A DNA stretch of 64,000 bases. Source: Blautia hansenii. Lineage in GTDB: Bacteria; Bacillota; Clostridia; Lachnospirales; Lachnospiraceae. The notes below the pieces were generated by a model that was given only the letters and a program-made list of their open reading frames with translations, was not told the DNA's origin and ran no database searches. Both the position numbers and the translations under genes were made by a program. The stretch is taken from contig NZ_JAAITA010000001.1 of the NCBI RefSeq assembly GCF_013304445.1, forward strand, positions 62,001-126,000. The letters run 5' to 3'. Numbering within the stretch: the stretch's first letter is position 1; every line of letters begins with the position of its first letter. Of the stretch, positions 16,054 to 25,237 are shown one piece after another.

Positions 16054-18219
16054 ATGAGCGACACAAATTTTAAAGGACGTGTTACCATTCCTACAGATGT
16101 GGATGTGGTACCGGAGACACTGGAACTGGTAAAAAGATGGGGCGCAGACGCTATCCGTGACTGTGACGGCACAGACTACCCGGAGGAACTGAAAAATGTT
16201 GACGCAAAGGTATATTCCACCTATTACACGACAAGAAAGGACAATGCCTGGGCAAAAGCCAACCCGGAGGAAATCCAGCAGATGTACATTATGACGCCTT
16301 TCTACACAGCTGTGGAAAGCGAATTGTCCATTCATCTGATGAACCATTTATACCCGGATATGCTGAAGGTAAATTCCCACGATGATATCACACGCTGGTG
16401 GGAAGTTATGGACCGTACCACAGGAGAACCGCTTGAGTCATCCCAGTGGGAGTACAGCGAAGAAACCGGAGACGTGACCATTCACAATGCAAAGGAATTT
16501 CATGACTACACCGTCAGTTTCCTGGCTTACATTATGTGGGATCCGGTACATATGTACAATGCTGTGACAAATGGCTGGACAAACTTTGAAAAACAGATTA
16601 CTTTTGATGTGCGTCAGCCGAAGACAAAAGAATATTCCATGAAACGTCTGCGCAAATTTATTGCAGACAATCCACATGTAGACGTTATCCGTTACACCAC
16701 CTTCTTCCACCAGTTTACCCTGATTTTCGATGAACTGGCCAGAGAAAAATATGTAGACTGGTACGGATATTCCGCTTCTGTAAGTCCCTACATTCTGGAA
16801 CAGTTTGAAAAAGAAGTGGGCTATAAATTCCGCCCGGAATTTATCATTGACCAGGGCTATATGAACAATACCTACCGTATTCCTTCCAAAGAATTCCAGG
16901 ATTTTCAGGCATTCCAGAGAAGAGAAGTTGCCAAACTGGCAAAAGAAATGGTGGACATCACCCACGAGTGCGGCAAAGAAGCCATGATGTTCTTAGGAGA
17001 CCACTGGATTGGCATGGAGCCCTTCATGGATGAGTTTAAAAACATCGGTTTGGACGCAGTGGTAGGAAGTGTGGGAAATGGTTCGACTCTTCGTCTTATC
17101 AGTGATATCAAAGGCGTAAAATACACAGAAGGCCGTTTCCTTCCATACTTTTTCCCGGATACATTCCACGAAGGCGGAGACCCTGTAAAAGAGGCAAAAG
17201 TAAACTGGGTAACAGCAAGACGCGCAATTTTAAGAAGCCCTATCGACCGTATCGGCTACGGCGGCTATCTGAAACTGGCGATGGAGTTCCCGGAATTTAT
17301 CGACTATGTGGAAAGCGTATGCAACGAATTCCGTACTTTATATGAAAACATCAAGGGAACCACTCCATACTGCATCAAGAAAGTGGCTGTATTAAACAGT
17401 TGGGGCAAAATGCGTGCATGGGGAAATCACATGGTGCATCATGCCATTTATTACAAACAGAATTATTCTTATGCAGGCATTATCGAAGCGTTAAGCGGCG
17501 CACCATTTGACGTACAGTTTATCAGCTTTGACGACATCCGGGAAAATCCGGCAATTCTGGACGATATCGATGTGGTATTAAACGTAGGCGGCGCTTATAC
17601 GGCTTATACAGGCGGCGAAAACTGGGCAGACGAAACCATTGTAACGGCTGTGAAGAGATTCATTTACAACGGCGGCGGTTTCATCGGTGTAGGGGAACCT
17701 ACCGCTTACCAGCACGAAGGACGTTTCTTCCAGCTTGCAGGCGTTATGGGTGTGGAAAAAGAGACAGGCTTTACTTTAAACACAGACAAGTACAACTGGG
17801 ATGAGCATGAGCACTTTATAACAGAAGACTGCAAAGGTGACGTGGACTTCGGAGAAGGACAGAAAGCGATTTACGCTCTGCCGGAAACCACGATTATCAA
17901 GCAGAACGATAAAGAAGTACAGATGGCTGTCCATGAATTCGGAAAAGGAAGAAGCGTATACATCAGCGGACTTCCATACAGCTTTGAAAACAGCCGTGTG
18001 CTTTACCGCGCCATTATCTGGGCTTCCCATGACGAAGAAAACCTGCATAAATGGTTCTCTGACAACTACAATGTAGAAGTACATGCGTATGTGAAGAATG
18101 GAAAATACTGCGTGGTAAACAATACTTATGAACCACAGGATACCACAGTTTACAAAGGCGACGGAAGCAGCTTTGCACTGCATTTGGAAGCGAATGAGAT
18201 TAAGTGGTATGAAATCTGA
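16054..18219 (+). CDS. gnpA: 1,3-beta-galactosyl-N-acetylhexosamine phosphorylase (GH112)
   Basis: 721 residues, the full GH112 length. Conserved stretches include GRVTIPTDVDVVPET, RWGADAIRDCDGTDYP, TTFFHQFTLIFDE, VDWYGYSASVSP, FLGDHWIGMEP (with the acidic residue expected for the general acid), and GFIGVGEPTAYQH. Enzymes of this family split galacto-N-biose or lacto-N-biose with phosphate, giving galactose 1-phosphate and the N-acetylhexosamine, in the cytosol. Close relatives act on galactosyl-rhamnose, so substrate choice is not certain. No signal peptide. It stands alone between terminators, facing an AraC-type regulator gene; strong AAAGGAG site. Confidence 0.9.
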   Translation: MSDTNFKGRVTIPTDVDVVPETLELVKRWGADAIRDCDGTDYPEELKNVDAKVYSTYYTTRKDNAWAKANPEEIQQMYIMTPFYTAVESELSIHLMNHLYPDMLKVNSHDDITRWWEVMDRTTGEPLESSQWEYSEETGDVTIHNAKEFHDYTVSFLAYIMWDPVHMYNAVTNGWTNFEKQITFDVRQPKTKEYSMKRLRKFIADNPHVDVIRYTTFFHQFTLIFDELAREKYVDWYGYSASVSPYILEQFEKEVGYKFRPEFIIDQGYMNNTYRIPSKEFQDFQAFQRREVAKLAKEMVDITHECGKEAMMFLGDHWIGMEPFMDEFKNIGLDAVVGSVGNGSTLRLISDIKGVKYTEGRFLPYFFPDTFHEGGDPVKEAKVNWVTARRAILRSPIDRIGYGGYLKLAMEFPEFIDYVESVCNEFRTLYENIKGTTPYCIKKVAVLNSWGKMRAWGNHMVHHAIYYKQNYSYAGIIEALSGAPFDVQFISFDDIRENPAILDDIDVVLNVGGAYTAYTGGENWADETIVTAVKRFIYNGGGFIGVGEPTAYQHEGRFFQLAGVMGVEKETGFTLNTDKYNWDEHEHFITEDCKGDVDFGEGQKAIYALPETTIIKQNDKEVQMAVHEFGKGRSVYISGLPYSFENSRVLYRAIIWASHDEENLHKWFSDNYNVEVHAYVKNGKYCVVNNTYEPQDTTVYKGDGSSFALHLEANEIKWYEI

Positions 18220-18249
18220 GTTTCAGAGGATATGAATATTCTATAGAAA

Positions 18250-18283
18250 AACGGGGCTGTTTTGTGCGCAGCCCTGTTTTTTA
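18250..18283 (+). terminator. Terminator after the GH112 gene
   Basis: Stem GGGGCTG with CAGCCCT and a following T-run; the T-run touches the stop codon of the convergent AraC gene. Confidence 0.8.
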
Positions 18284-19153
18284 TGAATAGGAAGCAGTCG
18301 CCTTTTTCCCATCCGGCACATGCCGGGCCATTTTCTTCCTGTATTCATTAGGTGAAATCCCCGCAAATTTCTTAAACGTCTGTGAAAAATAAGACTGAGA
18401 GGAAAATCCCGTGATTTCGCCTATTTTTGTAACCGGATAATTGGTGGATTCCAACAGATACCTGGCTTCTTCCACTCTGCGTCCAATCAGGTAATTAATG
18501 GGAGAAATCCCTTTGTAGCTTTTAAACGCATGCACCAGGTAATACTTATTAATATGTACCAGAGAACTTAAAAACTCCAAAGTAATGTCCTCTGCATAGT
18601 GCTCATTGATATACTGCTCCACCAGCTTACATTCCCGTGTGGTTTTCTGCTGGGGAGCAGTCAGAAGTTCCTGCCTGGTGCTGCGGGCTATAAAGAGCAG
18701 TATCAGTTCCAGGAGGTTCTGGCACACCGCTGTATAGTTTAAAGGCTGGCTCTGCACCTCTTTTAACAGCGTGTCCAGATACCGGCGGATTTCCTGTTGA
18801 CCGGGGGGAAGGGGAAACAGGCTGTAGTCGTAAGGCGTTCCTTTTTGGGCGTAGCCAAACTGTACCCCCTCAATTCCCAGGGCAACATACTCCCAGGGTT
18901 TTTCCCGGTTTCCCAGTTCCGTGTGCGGCGTGTTAGGGTTAATAAAAATCAAATCATTTTTCTGAACCGGAATTTTCTTACTGCCAATCTGGAAAAAACC
19001 GCTGCCCTTTGTGACAAAAAACAGTTCTGAAAAAGAGTGGGCGTGTTCCATACTGTGCCAGTCCCTGTCCGAAGTAGCGCAGGTGACATATAAAAGCTGG
19101 GCCTTGGGGCGGTCCAGATTGTGAAAATCCAGAGAATAACGTTGGTTGCTCAT
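18281..19153 (-). CDS. AraC-family transcriptional regulator
   Basis: 290 residues. The N-terminal 100 residues form a cupin-like sugar-sensing domain (HSFSELFFVTKGSGFFQIG, LIFINPNTPHTE). The C-terminal 100 contain two AraC helix-turn-helix motifs, with VHINKYYLVHAFKSYKGISPINYLI and ITGFSSQSYFSQTFKKFAGISPNEYRK (given in pieces along residues 205-270). Such proteins usually activate sugar-use genes in response to a ligand. It is convergent with the GH112 phosphorylase, the nearest sugar gene, and may control it. Start at the ATG after AAAGGAAC; a TTG two codons upstream is possible. Confidence 0.87.
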   Translation of the reverse strand: MSNQRYSLDFHNLDRPKAQLLYVTCATSDRDWHSMEHAHSFSELFFVTKGSGFFQIGSKKIPVQKNDLIFINPNTPHTELGNREKPWEYVALGIEGVQFGYAQKGTPYDYSLFPLPPGQQEIRRYLDTLLKEVQSQPLNYTAVCQNLLELILLFIARSTRQELLTAPQQKTTRECKLVEQYINEHYAEDITLEFLSSLVHINKYYLVHAFKSYKGISPINYLIGRRVEEARYLLESTNYPVTKIGEITGFSSQSYFSQTFKKFAGISPNEYRKKMARHVPDGKKATASYS

Positions 19154-19188
19154 AATCAATAGAAGTTCCTTTTGTTTTTTATAAAGCT

Positions 19189-19217
19189 ATTATAGCGGTT
19201 TTGGCAAAAGGAAACAA
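19189..19217 (-). promoter_or_regulatory. Promoter of the AraC-type regulator
   Basis: Minus strand TTGTTT, 17 bases, TATAAT. Confidence 0.75.
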
Positions 19218-19233
19218 GGGGGATGCGTGCAGC

Positions 19234-20013
19234 TTAGGAACGCAGGTAGGTGCGCATGGCCTTTAAAGCATGTTTTTCCAGACGGCTGACCTGTGCCTGG
19301 GAAATGCCGATTTCCTGTGCAACCTCCATTTGCGTGCGTCCCTCATAAAAACGCATTTCAATGATATTTTTTTCCCGGTCATCCAGCCGCTTTAAAGCTT
19401 CCTTTAAAGATAAGTCTTCAATCCAGTTATCTTCTTTGTTCTTTTTGTCGCTGATTTGATCCATGACATACAGGGTGTCACCGCCTTCGGTATACACTGG
19501 TTCATACAGGCTTACCGGGCTTTGGATGGCATCCAGGGCATAGACGATATCCTCCTTCTCCATGCCGATTTCTTCGGCAATTTCTGTAATCGTGGGCTCT
19601 TTCTGGTGCTGCTTTACATAGTTTTCTCTGGCGTAAATGGCTTTGTAGGCCGTGTCCCGCAGGGAGCGGCTGACACGGATAGAATTGTTATCCCGCAGAT
19701 AGCGGCGGATTTCTCCTATAATCATGGGAACTGCGTAGGTAGAAAACTTTACGTTCAGTGTGGTATCAAAGTTGTCAATGGCCTTGATGAGACCTACACA
19801 GCCAATTTGAAACAAATCATCCACATTCTCGCTGCTGTTGGAAAAACGTTTGATTACGCTTAATACCAGCCGCAGATTTCCCTTAATGTACCGTTCTCTC
19901 GCTTCCATGTCACCTGTTTTGATACGTGTAAACAACTGTTCCTTTTCCTCATTGGTAAGAACGGGAAGGCGTGCCGTATTGACGCCGCAGATTTCCACTT
20001 TGTTGAGTGCCAT
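19234..20013 (-). CDS. sigG: RNA polymerase sporulation sigma factor SigG
   Basis: 259 residues, matching Bacillus SigG from its first residues (NKVEICGV, LPVLTNEE). Region 2 is NLRLVLSVIKRF with DDLFQIGCVGLIKAIDNFD; region 3 contains KFSTYAVPMIIGEIRRYLRDN and RVSRSLRD; region 4 has the helix-turn-helix MEVAQEIGISQAQVSRLEKHA. SigG drives late forespore transcription during endospore formation, so the organism belongs to a sporulating lineage. Start at the ATG 9 bases after GGAGG; upstream codons in frame lack support. It is not beside sigE or spoIIGA here. Confidence 0.95.
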   Translation of the reverse strand: MALNKVEICGVNTARLPVLTNEEKEQLFTRIKTGDMEARERYIKGNLRLVLSVIKRFSNSSENVDDLFQIGCVGLIKAIDNFDTTLNVKFSTYAVPMIIGEIRRYLRDNNSIRVSRSLRDTAYKAIYARENYVKQHQKEPTITEIAEEIGMEKEDIVYALDAIQSPVSLYEPVYTEGGDTLYVMDQISDKKNKEDNWIEDLSLKEALKRLDDREKNIIEMRFYEGRTQMEVAQEIGISQAQVSRLEKHALKAMRTYLRS

Positions 20014-20055
20014 AGCAAGAATCCTCCAATCATGTAGTTTCAGCATCTACTAAAA

Positions 20056-20083
20056 AGATTCTCCCAAGAATGAGACAATATAC
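20056..20083 (-). promoter_or_regulatory. Possible sigma-F/sigma-G type promoter of sigG
   Basis: On the minus strand GTATA, 14 bases, then GGAGAATCT, resembling the GTATA/GGnnAnAnT pattern of forespore promoters, about 43 bases before the start codon. The spacer is slightly short, so this is tentative. Confidence 0.3.
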
Positions 20084-20137
20084 CAAAGCGGGGAAAATTT
20101 CATAAAGTTTTAGTCCTTGACAAAGGAGAAAACAGGC

Positions 20138-20166
20138 TTGTATCCCTGTAAAAGCCATGGTATGCT
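20138..20166 (+). promoter_or_regulatory. Promoter of the two-component system
   Basis: TTGTAT, 17 bases, TATGCT. An alternative TTGACA begins at 20117 but has a poorer -10 box. Confidence 0.45.
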
Positions 20167-20184
20167 TTGGGAGAGGTGGACGAA

Positions 20185-20865
20185 ATGAAAATTTTACTTA
20201 TTGAGGACGACAAGGGACTGCGCACGGGAATTTCCTTTGTGCTTTCCCAGGAAGGCTATGAGGTATGGGAGGCTGGAACAGCCAGAGAAGGTTATGCTCT
20301 TTTTAAAAGAGAGCAGCCAAAAGCTGTTTTAATGGACTTAAATCTGCCGGATATGGACGGAATTTTGCTGTGCAGAAAGATACGGGAAAACTCCCGTGTG
20401 CCGGTGCTTATGGTGACCGCCAGAGACATGGAGACAGACGAACTTCTGGGGCTGGAAAGCGGGGCGGATGATTATATTACCAAGCCTTTTTCCATAGCCG
20501 TACTGAAACTGCGCCTGAAAAAACTGGTGGAAAGAGAAGAAAAAAAGCCGAAAAAAGACAGCCGGGTGAAGTCCGGAAACTTGTGTATGGACACCGATTT
20601 TATGAAAATATGGGTGGGAAAAGAAGAAATAGAATGTAGTATGACGGAGTATAAACTGCTGAAATACTTCCTGGAAAACCGGGGACAGGTGCTGACACAA
20701 AATCAGATTTTAGAGGCTGTCTGGGACTGCAGAGGACGGTATGTCAATGCCAATACGCTGCAGGTAAATATAGGAAGACTGCGGAAAAAACTGGAGAGTG
20801 CAGGCTGCACTTCTTCGGTGAAAACCATTCACGGTATTGGCTATCTGTGGGAGGAGGAAGGATGA
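20185..20865 (+). CDS. OmpR-family DNA-binding response regulator
   Basis: 226 residues. Receiver domain: acidic pair IEDD near residue 7, phospho-acceptor Asp in VLMDLNLPDMDG near residue 50, TAR switch Thr and KPF lysine (DDYITKPF) near residue 100. C-terminal winged helix: CSMTEYKLLKYFLENRGQVLT, YVNANTLQVNIGRLRKKLE, TIHGIGYLW. It overlaps the histidine kinase gene by 4 bases and lies upstream of an ABC exporter, a BceRS/MacAB-like peptide-resistance layout. Start at the ATG after GAGAGGTGG. Confidence 0.92.
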   Translation: MKILLIEDDKGLRTGISFVLSQEGYEVWEAGTAREGYALFKREQPKAVLMDLNLPDMDGILLCRKIRENSRVPVLMVTARDMETDELLGLESGADDYITKPFSIAVLKLRLKKLVEREEKKPKKDSRVKSGNLCMDTDFMKIWVGKEEIECSMTEYKLLKYFLENRGQVLTQNQILEAVWDCRGRYVNANTLQVNIGRLRKKLESAGCTSSVKTIHGIGYLWEEEG

Positions 20866-21779
20866 CAGCAGAAGTATTTGCAGGTATCTGTCTGGGGGCT
20901 GCAGCAGTGGGAATTGCTTTGGGGTTGGGAAGTTTTCTATATTACCGGCGTCAGCTTCGAGTGTTTTCAGATGTTTTAAATACCTTTGAAAAGACGGGAG
21001 AACTGGTGGAAAAAGAGAGCCGGGAGACCATGGAATCCAAGCTCATCAGCCGCCTGTGCCGGGTATTAAAGCGCAGCAGACAGAAGGAAGAACAGGCGGG
21101 AAAAGAGAAACAGGAAATCGCAGAATTGCTTTCTGATATTTCTCATCAGCTAAAAACACCTCTGGCCAATATTCTGCTGAATACGGAACTTTTAAAAGAG
21201 GGGAAGTTAAGCAGCAGGGACCAGCGGCAGTTTCTGATGCGGAATCAGGAGCAGGCGGAAAAAATGCAGTGGCTCATGAAAACATTAGTAAAAGCCTCCC
21301 GGATTGAGCAGGGAATTCTGGTATTTGATACGTTTTTGGCGCCGCTTACAGAAACTCTGGCCAGAAGTATCAGCGCGGTTTATGCCCTGGCAAAGGAAAA
21401 ACAGATTTCCATAGAAACGGAAAAAGTAGAGGAATGTATGCCTGTCCACAATCCCAAATGGACGGCAGAGGCCATAGGAAATATTCTGGAAAATGCGGTG
21501 AAGTACAGTCCAAAAGGCAGCCGTATTTTCATAGAAACAACGATGATGGAGTTGTATGTGCAGGTGAAAATTACGGATGAGGGTCCCGGTATCTGCGAGG
21601 CAGAATATAACCGGATTTTCCGTCGGTTTTACCGTGGAAAACAGGCGGAAGAGCAGGAGGGAAGCGGCCTTGGACTGTATCTGGCACAGGTGATTTTACA
21701 AAGTGAAAAAGGATATATTACAGTCGCCAAAGGCAGGAGAGGCGGGACATGTTTCTCGGTTTTTCTGTTTCTGGGGTGA
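20862..21779 (+). CDS. Sensor histidine kinase with minimal membrane domain
   Basis: 305 residues. One clear transmembrane segment at residues 4-27, no extracellular sensor domain, a linker helix, then HisKA with the H-box SDISHQLKTPLAN near residue 98 and HATPase_c motifs NILENAVKYSP, DEGPGI and GSGLGLYLAQ. The lack of a sensor domain suggests that it reads the state of a membrane partner, likely the ABC permease two genes downstream. Start overlaps the regulator stop (ATGA). Confidence 0.9.
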   Translation: MTAEVFAGICLGAAAVGIALGLGSFLYYRRQLRVFSDVLNTFEKTGELVEKESRETMESKLISRLCRVLKRSRQKEEQAGKEKQEIAELLSDISHQLKTPLANILLNTELLKEGKLSSRDQRQFLMRNQEQAEKMQWLMKTLVKASRIEQGILVFDTFLAPLTETLARSISAVYALAKEKQISIETEKVEECMPVHNPKWTAEAIGNILENAVKYSPKGSRIFIETTMMELYVQVKITDEGPGICEAEYNRIFRRFYRGKQAEEQEGSGLGLYLAQVILQSEKGYITVAKGRRGGTCFSVFLFLG

Positions 21780-21792
21780 CAAAGGCGGAAGG

Positions 21793-21819
21793 AGTTCTGA
21801 CAGTTTTGTCAGAACTTTT
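21793..21819 (+). terminator. Terminator-like hairpin between kinase and ABC genes
   Basis: AGTTCTGACA and TGTCAGAACT form a 10-base stem with a 4-base loop, followed by TTTTT. It would separate basal transcription of the two-component genes from the exporter genes. The same sequence contains TGTCAG half-sites, so it may also bind the regulator. Confidence 0.6.
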
Positions 21820-21860
21820 TTGGAAACTGTCAGAGGAATGTCAGATTTTCTCTGTAGAAT
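21807..21860 (+). promoter_or_regulatory. Candidate response-regulator sites and promoter for the ABC exporter
   Basis: TGTCAG occurs at 21807, 21828 and 21839, spaced 21 and 11 bases, so on one face of the helix. A -10 box TAGAAT lies at 21855-21860 and lacks a good -35, as in promoters activated by OmpR-type regulators. Confidence 0.45.
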
Positions 21861-21896
21861 CAAAGATAGAAAGACAACAGGAGAGGAGTTTGCTCT

Positions 21897-22580
21897 ATGG
21901 AAATTTTAAAGACAGAGAATCTGAAAAAATATTATGGAAAAGATACCGGTCGGGTAAAGGCCCTGGACGGGGTGAATTTATCCGTGGAAGAAGGCGAATT
22001 TGCAGCTGTGGTGGGAACTTCTGGCAGTGGAAAAAGCACCCTTCTTCACATGCTGGGCGGTCTGGATTATCCTACAGAAGGGAAAGTATTTGTGGCCGGA
22101 AAGGACATTTTTTCTCTGAATGAAACCCAGCTTACAATTTTCAGAAGGCGCAACATCGGCTTTGTATTCCAGAACTACAATCTGGTGCCGGTGCTCAATG
22201 TGTATGAGAATATCGTACTTCCCATAGAACTGGATGGGGAGGAGCCGGATAAAGCGTATGTGGATGAAATTATCCGCACCTTAGGTATGGAGGAGAAGCG
22301 CTACAGCCTGCCGAATCAGCTTTCCGGCGGGCAGCAGCAGAGGGTGGCCATTGCCAGGGCGCTGGCTTCAAAACCCAGTATTTTGCTGGCCGATGAACCG
22401 ACCGGAAACCTGGACTCGAAGACCTCGCAAGAGGTTCTGGGTCTTTTAAAACTGACCAATTCCAGGTTCTCCCAGACCATCGTCATGATTACTCATTCTG
22501 AAACCCTGGCCCAGCTTTGTGACCGGATTATCCGCATTGAGGACGGCAAAATCGTCAAATCCGGGGGTGAGGATTTATGA
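21897..22580 (+). CDS. ABC transporter ATP-binding protein (MacB/LolD/BceA-like)
   Basis: 227 residues, typical of the LolD-type ATPases that pair with FtsX permeases. Walker A GTSGSGKST near residue 39, Q-loop GFVFQNYNLVPVLN, signature LSGGQQQRVAIARAL near residue 141, Walker B ILLADEPTGNLDSKT, switch VMITHSE. The last bases overlap the permease start (ATGA). With the upstream two-component system it probably forms an antimicrobial-peptide or envelope-stress detox module. Confidence 0.92.
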   Translation: MEILKTENLKKYYGKDTGRVKALDGVNLSVEEGEFAAVVGTSGSGKSTLLHMLGGLDYPTEGKVFVAGKDIFSLNETQLTIFRRRNIGFVFQNYNLVPVLNVYENIVLPIELDGEEPDKAYVDEIIRTLGMEEKRYSLPNQLSGGQQQRVAIARALASKPSILLADEPTGNLDSKTSQEVLGLLKLTNSRFSQTIVMITHSETLAQLCDRIIRIEDGKIVKSGGEDL

Positions 22581-25231
22581 GGAATAACAACAAAAAAATC
22601 ATACAGAAGCTTTCCATCAGAACTATGAAGCAGAGCCGTATGCGGAACCTTTTCGCCGTTGCGGCTATCTGTCTGACTACCCTTTTGTTTACCGCCGTTT
22701 TTTCCATGGGATTCGGCATGATGCAGATGCTGCAGGAGCAGACCATGCAGGAGGTAGGAGGAAGATTTCACGCAGGTTTAAAAGCCGTGACCATGGAACA
22801 GTATGAGAAGATTTCCCAGTCTTCTGAGGTGGATTCGTCGTCCTGGAATATTTTTCTTGGAATAGCAGATAACCTGAAAAAGAGGCAGGGGGAAATCCGT
22901 CTGGCAGGCAGCAAAGAAGAACTGGAGGGGGCTTTTGTAAAGATAAAAGAAGGCGCTTATCCGGAGGAGGAAGACGAGATTCTCATGGATACCATTACCC
23001 TGAAGGAACTGAAAATCCCGGCCAGAGTCGGCGAAAAGGTAACGCTTGAATATACCTTTATGGATAAGAACATGAAGCAGGAATTTACTCTTTCCGGCTG
23101 GTATGAAGGAAGCGAGATTTCCCATGCCAGTGAACTTTATATTTCAAAGGCATACTGGGAAAAGGTAAAGGGAAATTATACAGAAAAAGACTTTTTAAAA
23201 CATTATGAAAAAACCGGAGATATGCAGGGTCTGGTAAATGGCAATCTGTATTTTCACAATGCCGGAAATATTGAGGATAAGGTTATCCGGGCTATCAAAG
23301 AGGCAGGCTATACACCGGAAAATGAGACGAAAATGTCCGGTACAGATACCATTCGCTATGGGGTCAACTGGGCCTATATGACTTCCAGAACAGAGAATCT
23401 GGATATGGAAAGTATGGTTCTGTTTGCGGCAGTTTTCTGTTTGGTTCTGGTGACAGGATACCTGATTATCTATAATATTTTTCAGCTTTCCATTCTCCGG
23501 GAAATCCGGTTTTACGGACTGTTGAAAACCATTGGAACTACGAAAAAGCAGCTGCAGAAACTGGTCTGCCGGCAGGTGTGGAAGCTGTGCGGTGTGGGGA
23601 TTCCCTTAGGAGTGATGCTGGGGTATTTTCTGGGACAACTTTTGCTTCCCATGCTGGCAAAAATCAGTACATTCACAGGCAGCGGCAGCTTTTATTTCAA
23701 CATTTGGATACTGGTGTTCGGCGGTGTGTTCTCTTTGCTGACCGTGTTTGTCAGCTGCCGCAAACCAGTAAAAATTGCAGGAAATGTATCTCCTATAGAG
23801 GCAGTGCGCTATACGGAAGGCGGCCTGAAACGAAAACGAATCAAGAAGTCCCAAAAGGGTGCCCAAATTGCCAGAATGGCCTTTTCCAATCTGGGAAGAA
23901 ACAAAAAGAAAACCGTGTTAGTGATTACCTCGATTTCTCTGAGCGTGATTTTGCTGGAATTGGTTATGACGGTTGTGGGCAGCTTTCGGATAGAACAGTA
24001 TTTGGAGGAGCGGATAGCAGGAGATTACATGATTGGAAATACCAACTGGACCAGCGCTTCTCTCAGAGTCATGGACTTTCAGATTGATGAAGCTTATGTG
24101 CAGGGGGCAGACAGTCAGCAGGGAATTACAGGCGCTTCGGAACTCTGGTATTTGAATTCCGAACATCTTTTGTCCGAAAAAGGGCAGGAGGAATTCCGGA
24201 AGCTGGATAAAGAGGGAAAGATAGATACAGGCTCTTATTACAGAGCGAGAGAGGAAGATAAAGAAAAAATGGGCAGGGGAGAAATGGCTCTGAATGAGAA
24301 CCGCTATGGATATTCAGAATCCATGCTGAAACATTTGAAAGCAATAAAAGGCACCATTGATTTGGGAAAATTCAAAAGCGGAAAGTATGTGATTTTACAG
24401 GAGAGTGTCTGCACAGACAATGCGGAAAAGGGCGACAGCTTTTATGAGCCGGGAGATAAACTTGTGCTGCAGACACCCACCTCTCGGACAGAACAGAAAA
24501 TAGAATATGATGAAAACGGAGAGGCACTGGGGTCTGGTCTTACCAACCTGGAACAAAAAGAGTATGAGGTTATGGCCATCGTGGAAGCCCTTCCAGGCAG
24601 TATGAACCTCCATGCGTATTCCATCAATGCCATTACCACCATTCTTCCGCTGGAAGAAATGAAGAAGTGCCCCAAAGCCGTCATGTTTGCAAAATCTTAT
24701 ACCGTGGAGTCAGAGAATGCAGAAGCTTTTGACAGATATCTGAAATACTATACAGAAGAGGAGAACACGTCCATGGGGTATCTGTCCAAAGAAAGTGTGA
24801 AAGCAGACTTTTCCGGCATGATTGACGGAGTGTCGGCGGTGGGATACGGGCTTTGTGCCGCAATTGCCATGATTGGAATTCTGAATTTTGCCAATTCGAT
24901 GCTGACGGGTATTTTGTCCAGACGGCAGGAGCTGGCCGTCATGCAGAGCATTGGCATGACAAAGGAACAGGTACGGAAAATGCTCTTGTGGGAGAGTGGG
25001 TATCATCTGTTGATTTCGGGCGTTATCAGTGTGACAGCAGGAAGCATCATCGCCTATTTCGCTGTCAGTGCCCTAAACAATGTAATCATGTGCTTTGCCT
25101 ATCGCTATACAGCCATTCCGTTTCTGATAATGCTGCCGGTGTTTGCATTGGTGGCAGGAGGAATTTCGCTGGTCGCTTACCGTCAGAGCCAGAAGAAGAG
25201 CGTGGTGGAAAGAATGCGGGAGGCGGAATAA
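22577..25231 (+). CDS. ABC transporter permease with two FtsX domains
   Basis: 884 residues. Helix at about 23-45, a large extracellular domain (about 46-275), three helices to about 405 with an ILREIRFYGLLKTIGTTKKQL coupling loop, then a second half with the same design: helix near 450, an extracellular domain (about 475-755), three helices, and a second coupling loop SRRQELAVMQSIGMTKEQV (near residue 785). These are FtsX/MacB-type mechanotransmission permeases. The two long extracellular regions suggest substrate capture outside the membrane. Confidence 0.9.
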   Translation: MRNNNKKIIQKLSIRTMKQSRMRNLFAVAAICLTTLLFTAVFSMGFGMMQMLQEQTMQEVGGRFHAGLKAVTMEQYEKISQSSEVDSSSWNIFLGIADNLKKRQGEIRLAGSKEELEGAFVKIKEGAYPEEEDEILMDTITLKELKIPARVGEKVTLEYTFMDKNMKQEFTLSGWYEGSEISHASELYISKAYWEKVKGNYTEKDFLKHYEKTGDMQGLVNGNLYFHNAGNIEDKVIRAIKEAGYTPENETKMSGTDTIRYGVNWAYMTSRTENLDMESMVLFAAVFCLVLVTGYLIIYNIFQLSILREIRFYGLLKTIGTTKKQLQKLVCRQVWKLCGVGIPLGVMLGYFLGQLLLPMLAKISTFTGSGSFYFNIWILVFGGVFSLLTVFVSCRKPVKIAGNVSPIEAVRYTEGGLKRKRIKKSQKGAQIARMAFSNLGRNKKKTVLVITSISLSVILLELVMTVVGSFRIEQYLEERIAGDYMIGNTNWTSASLRVMDFQIDEAYVQGADSQQGITGASELWYLNSEHLLSEKGQEEFRKLDKEGKIDTGSYYRAREEDKEKMGRGEMALNENRYGYSESMLKHLKAIKGTIDLGKFKSGKYVILQESVCTDNAEKGDSFYEPGDKLVLQTPTSRTEQKIEYDENGEALGSGLTNLEQKEYEVMAIVEALPGSMNLHAYSINAITTILPLEEMKKCPKAVMFAKSYTVESENAEAFDRYLKYYTEEENTSMGYLSKESVKADFSGMIDGVSAVGYGLCAAIAMIGILNFANSMLTGILSRRQELAVMQSIGMTKEQVRKMLLWESGYHLLISGVISVTAGSIIAYFAVSALNNVIMCFAYRYTAIPFLIMLPVFALVAGGISLVAYRQSQKKSVVERMREAE

Positions 25232-25237
25232 AAAATA

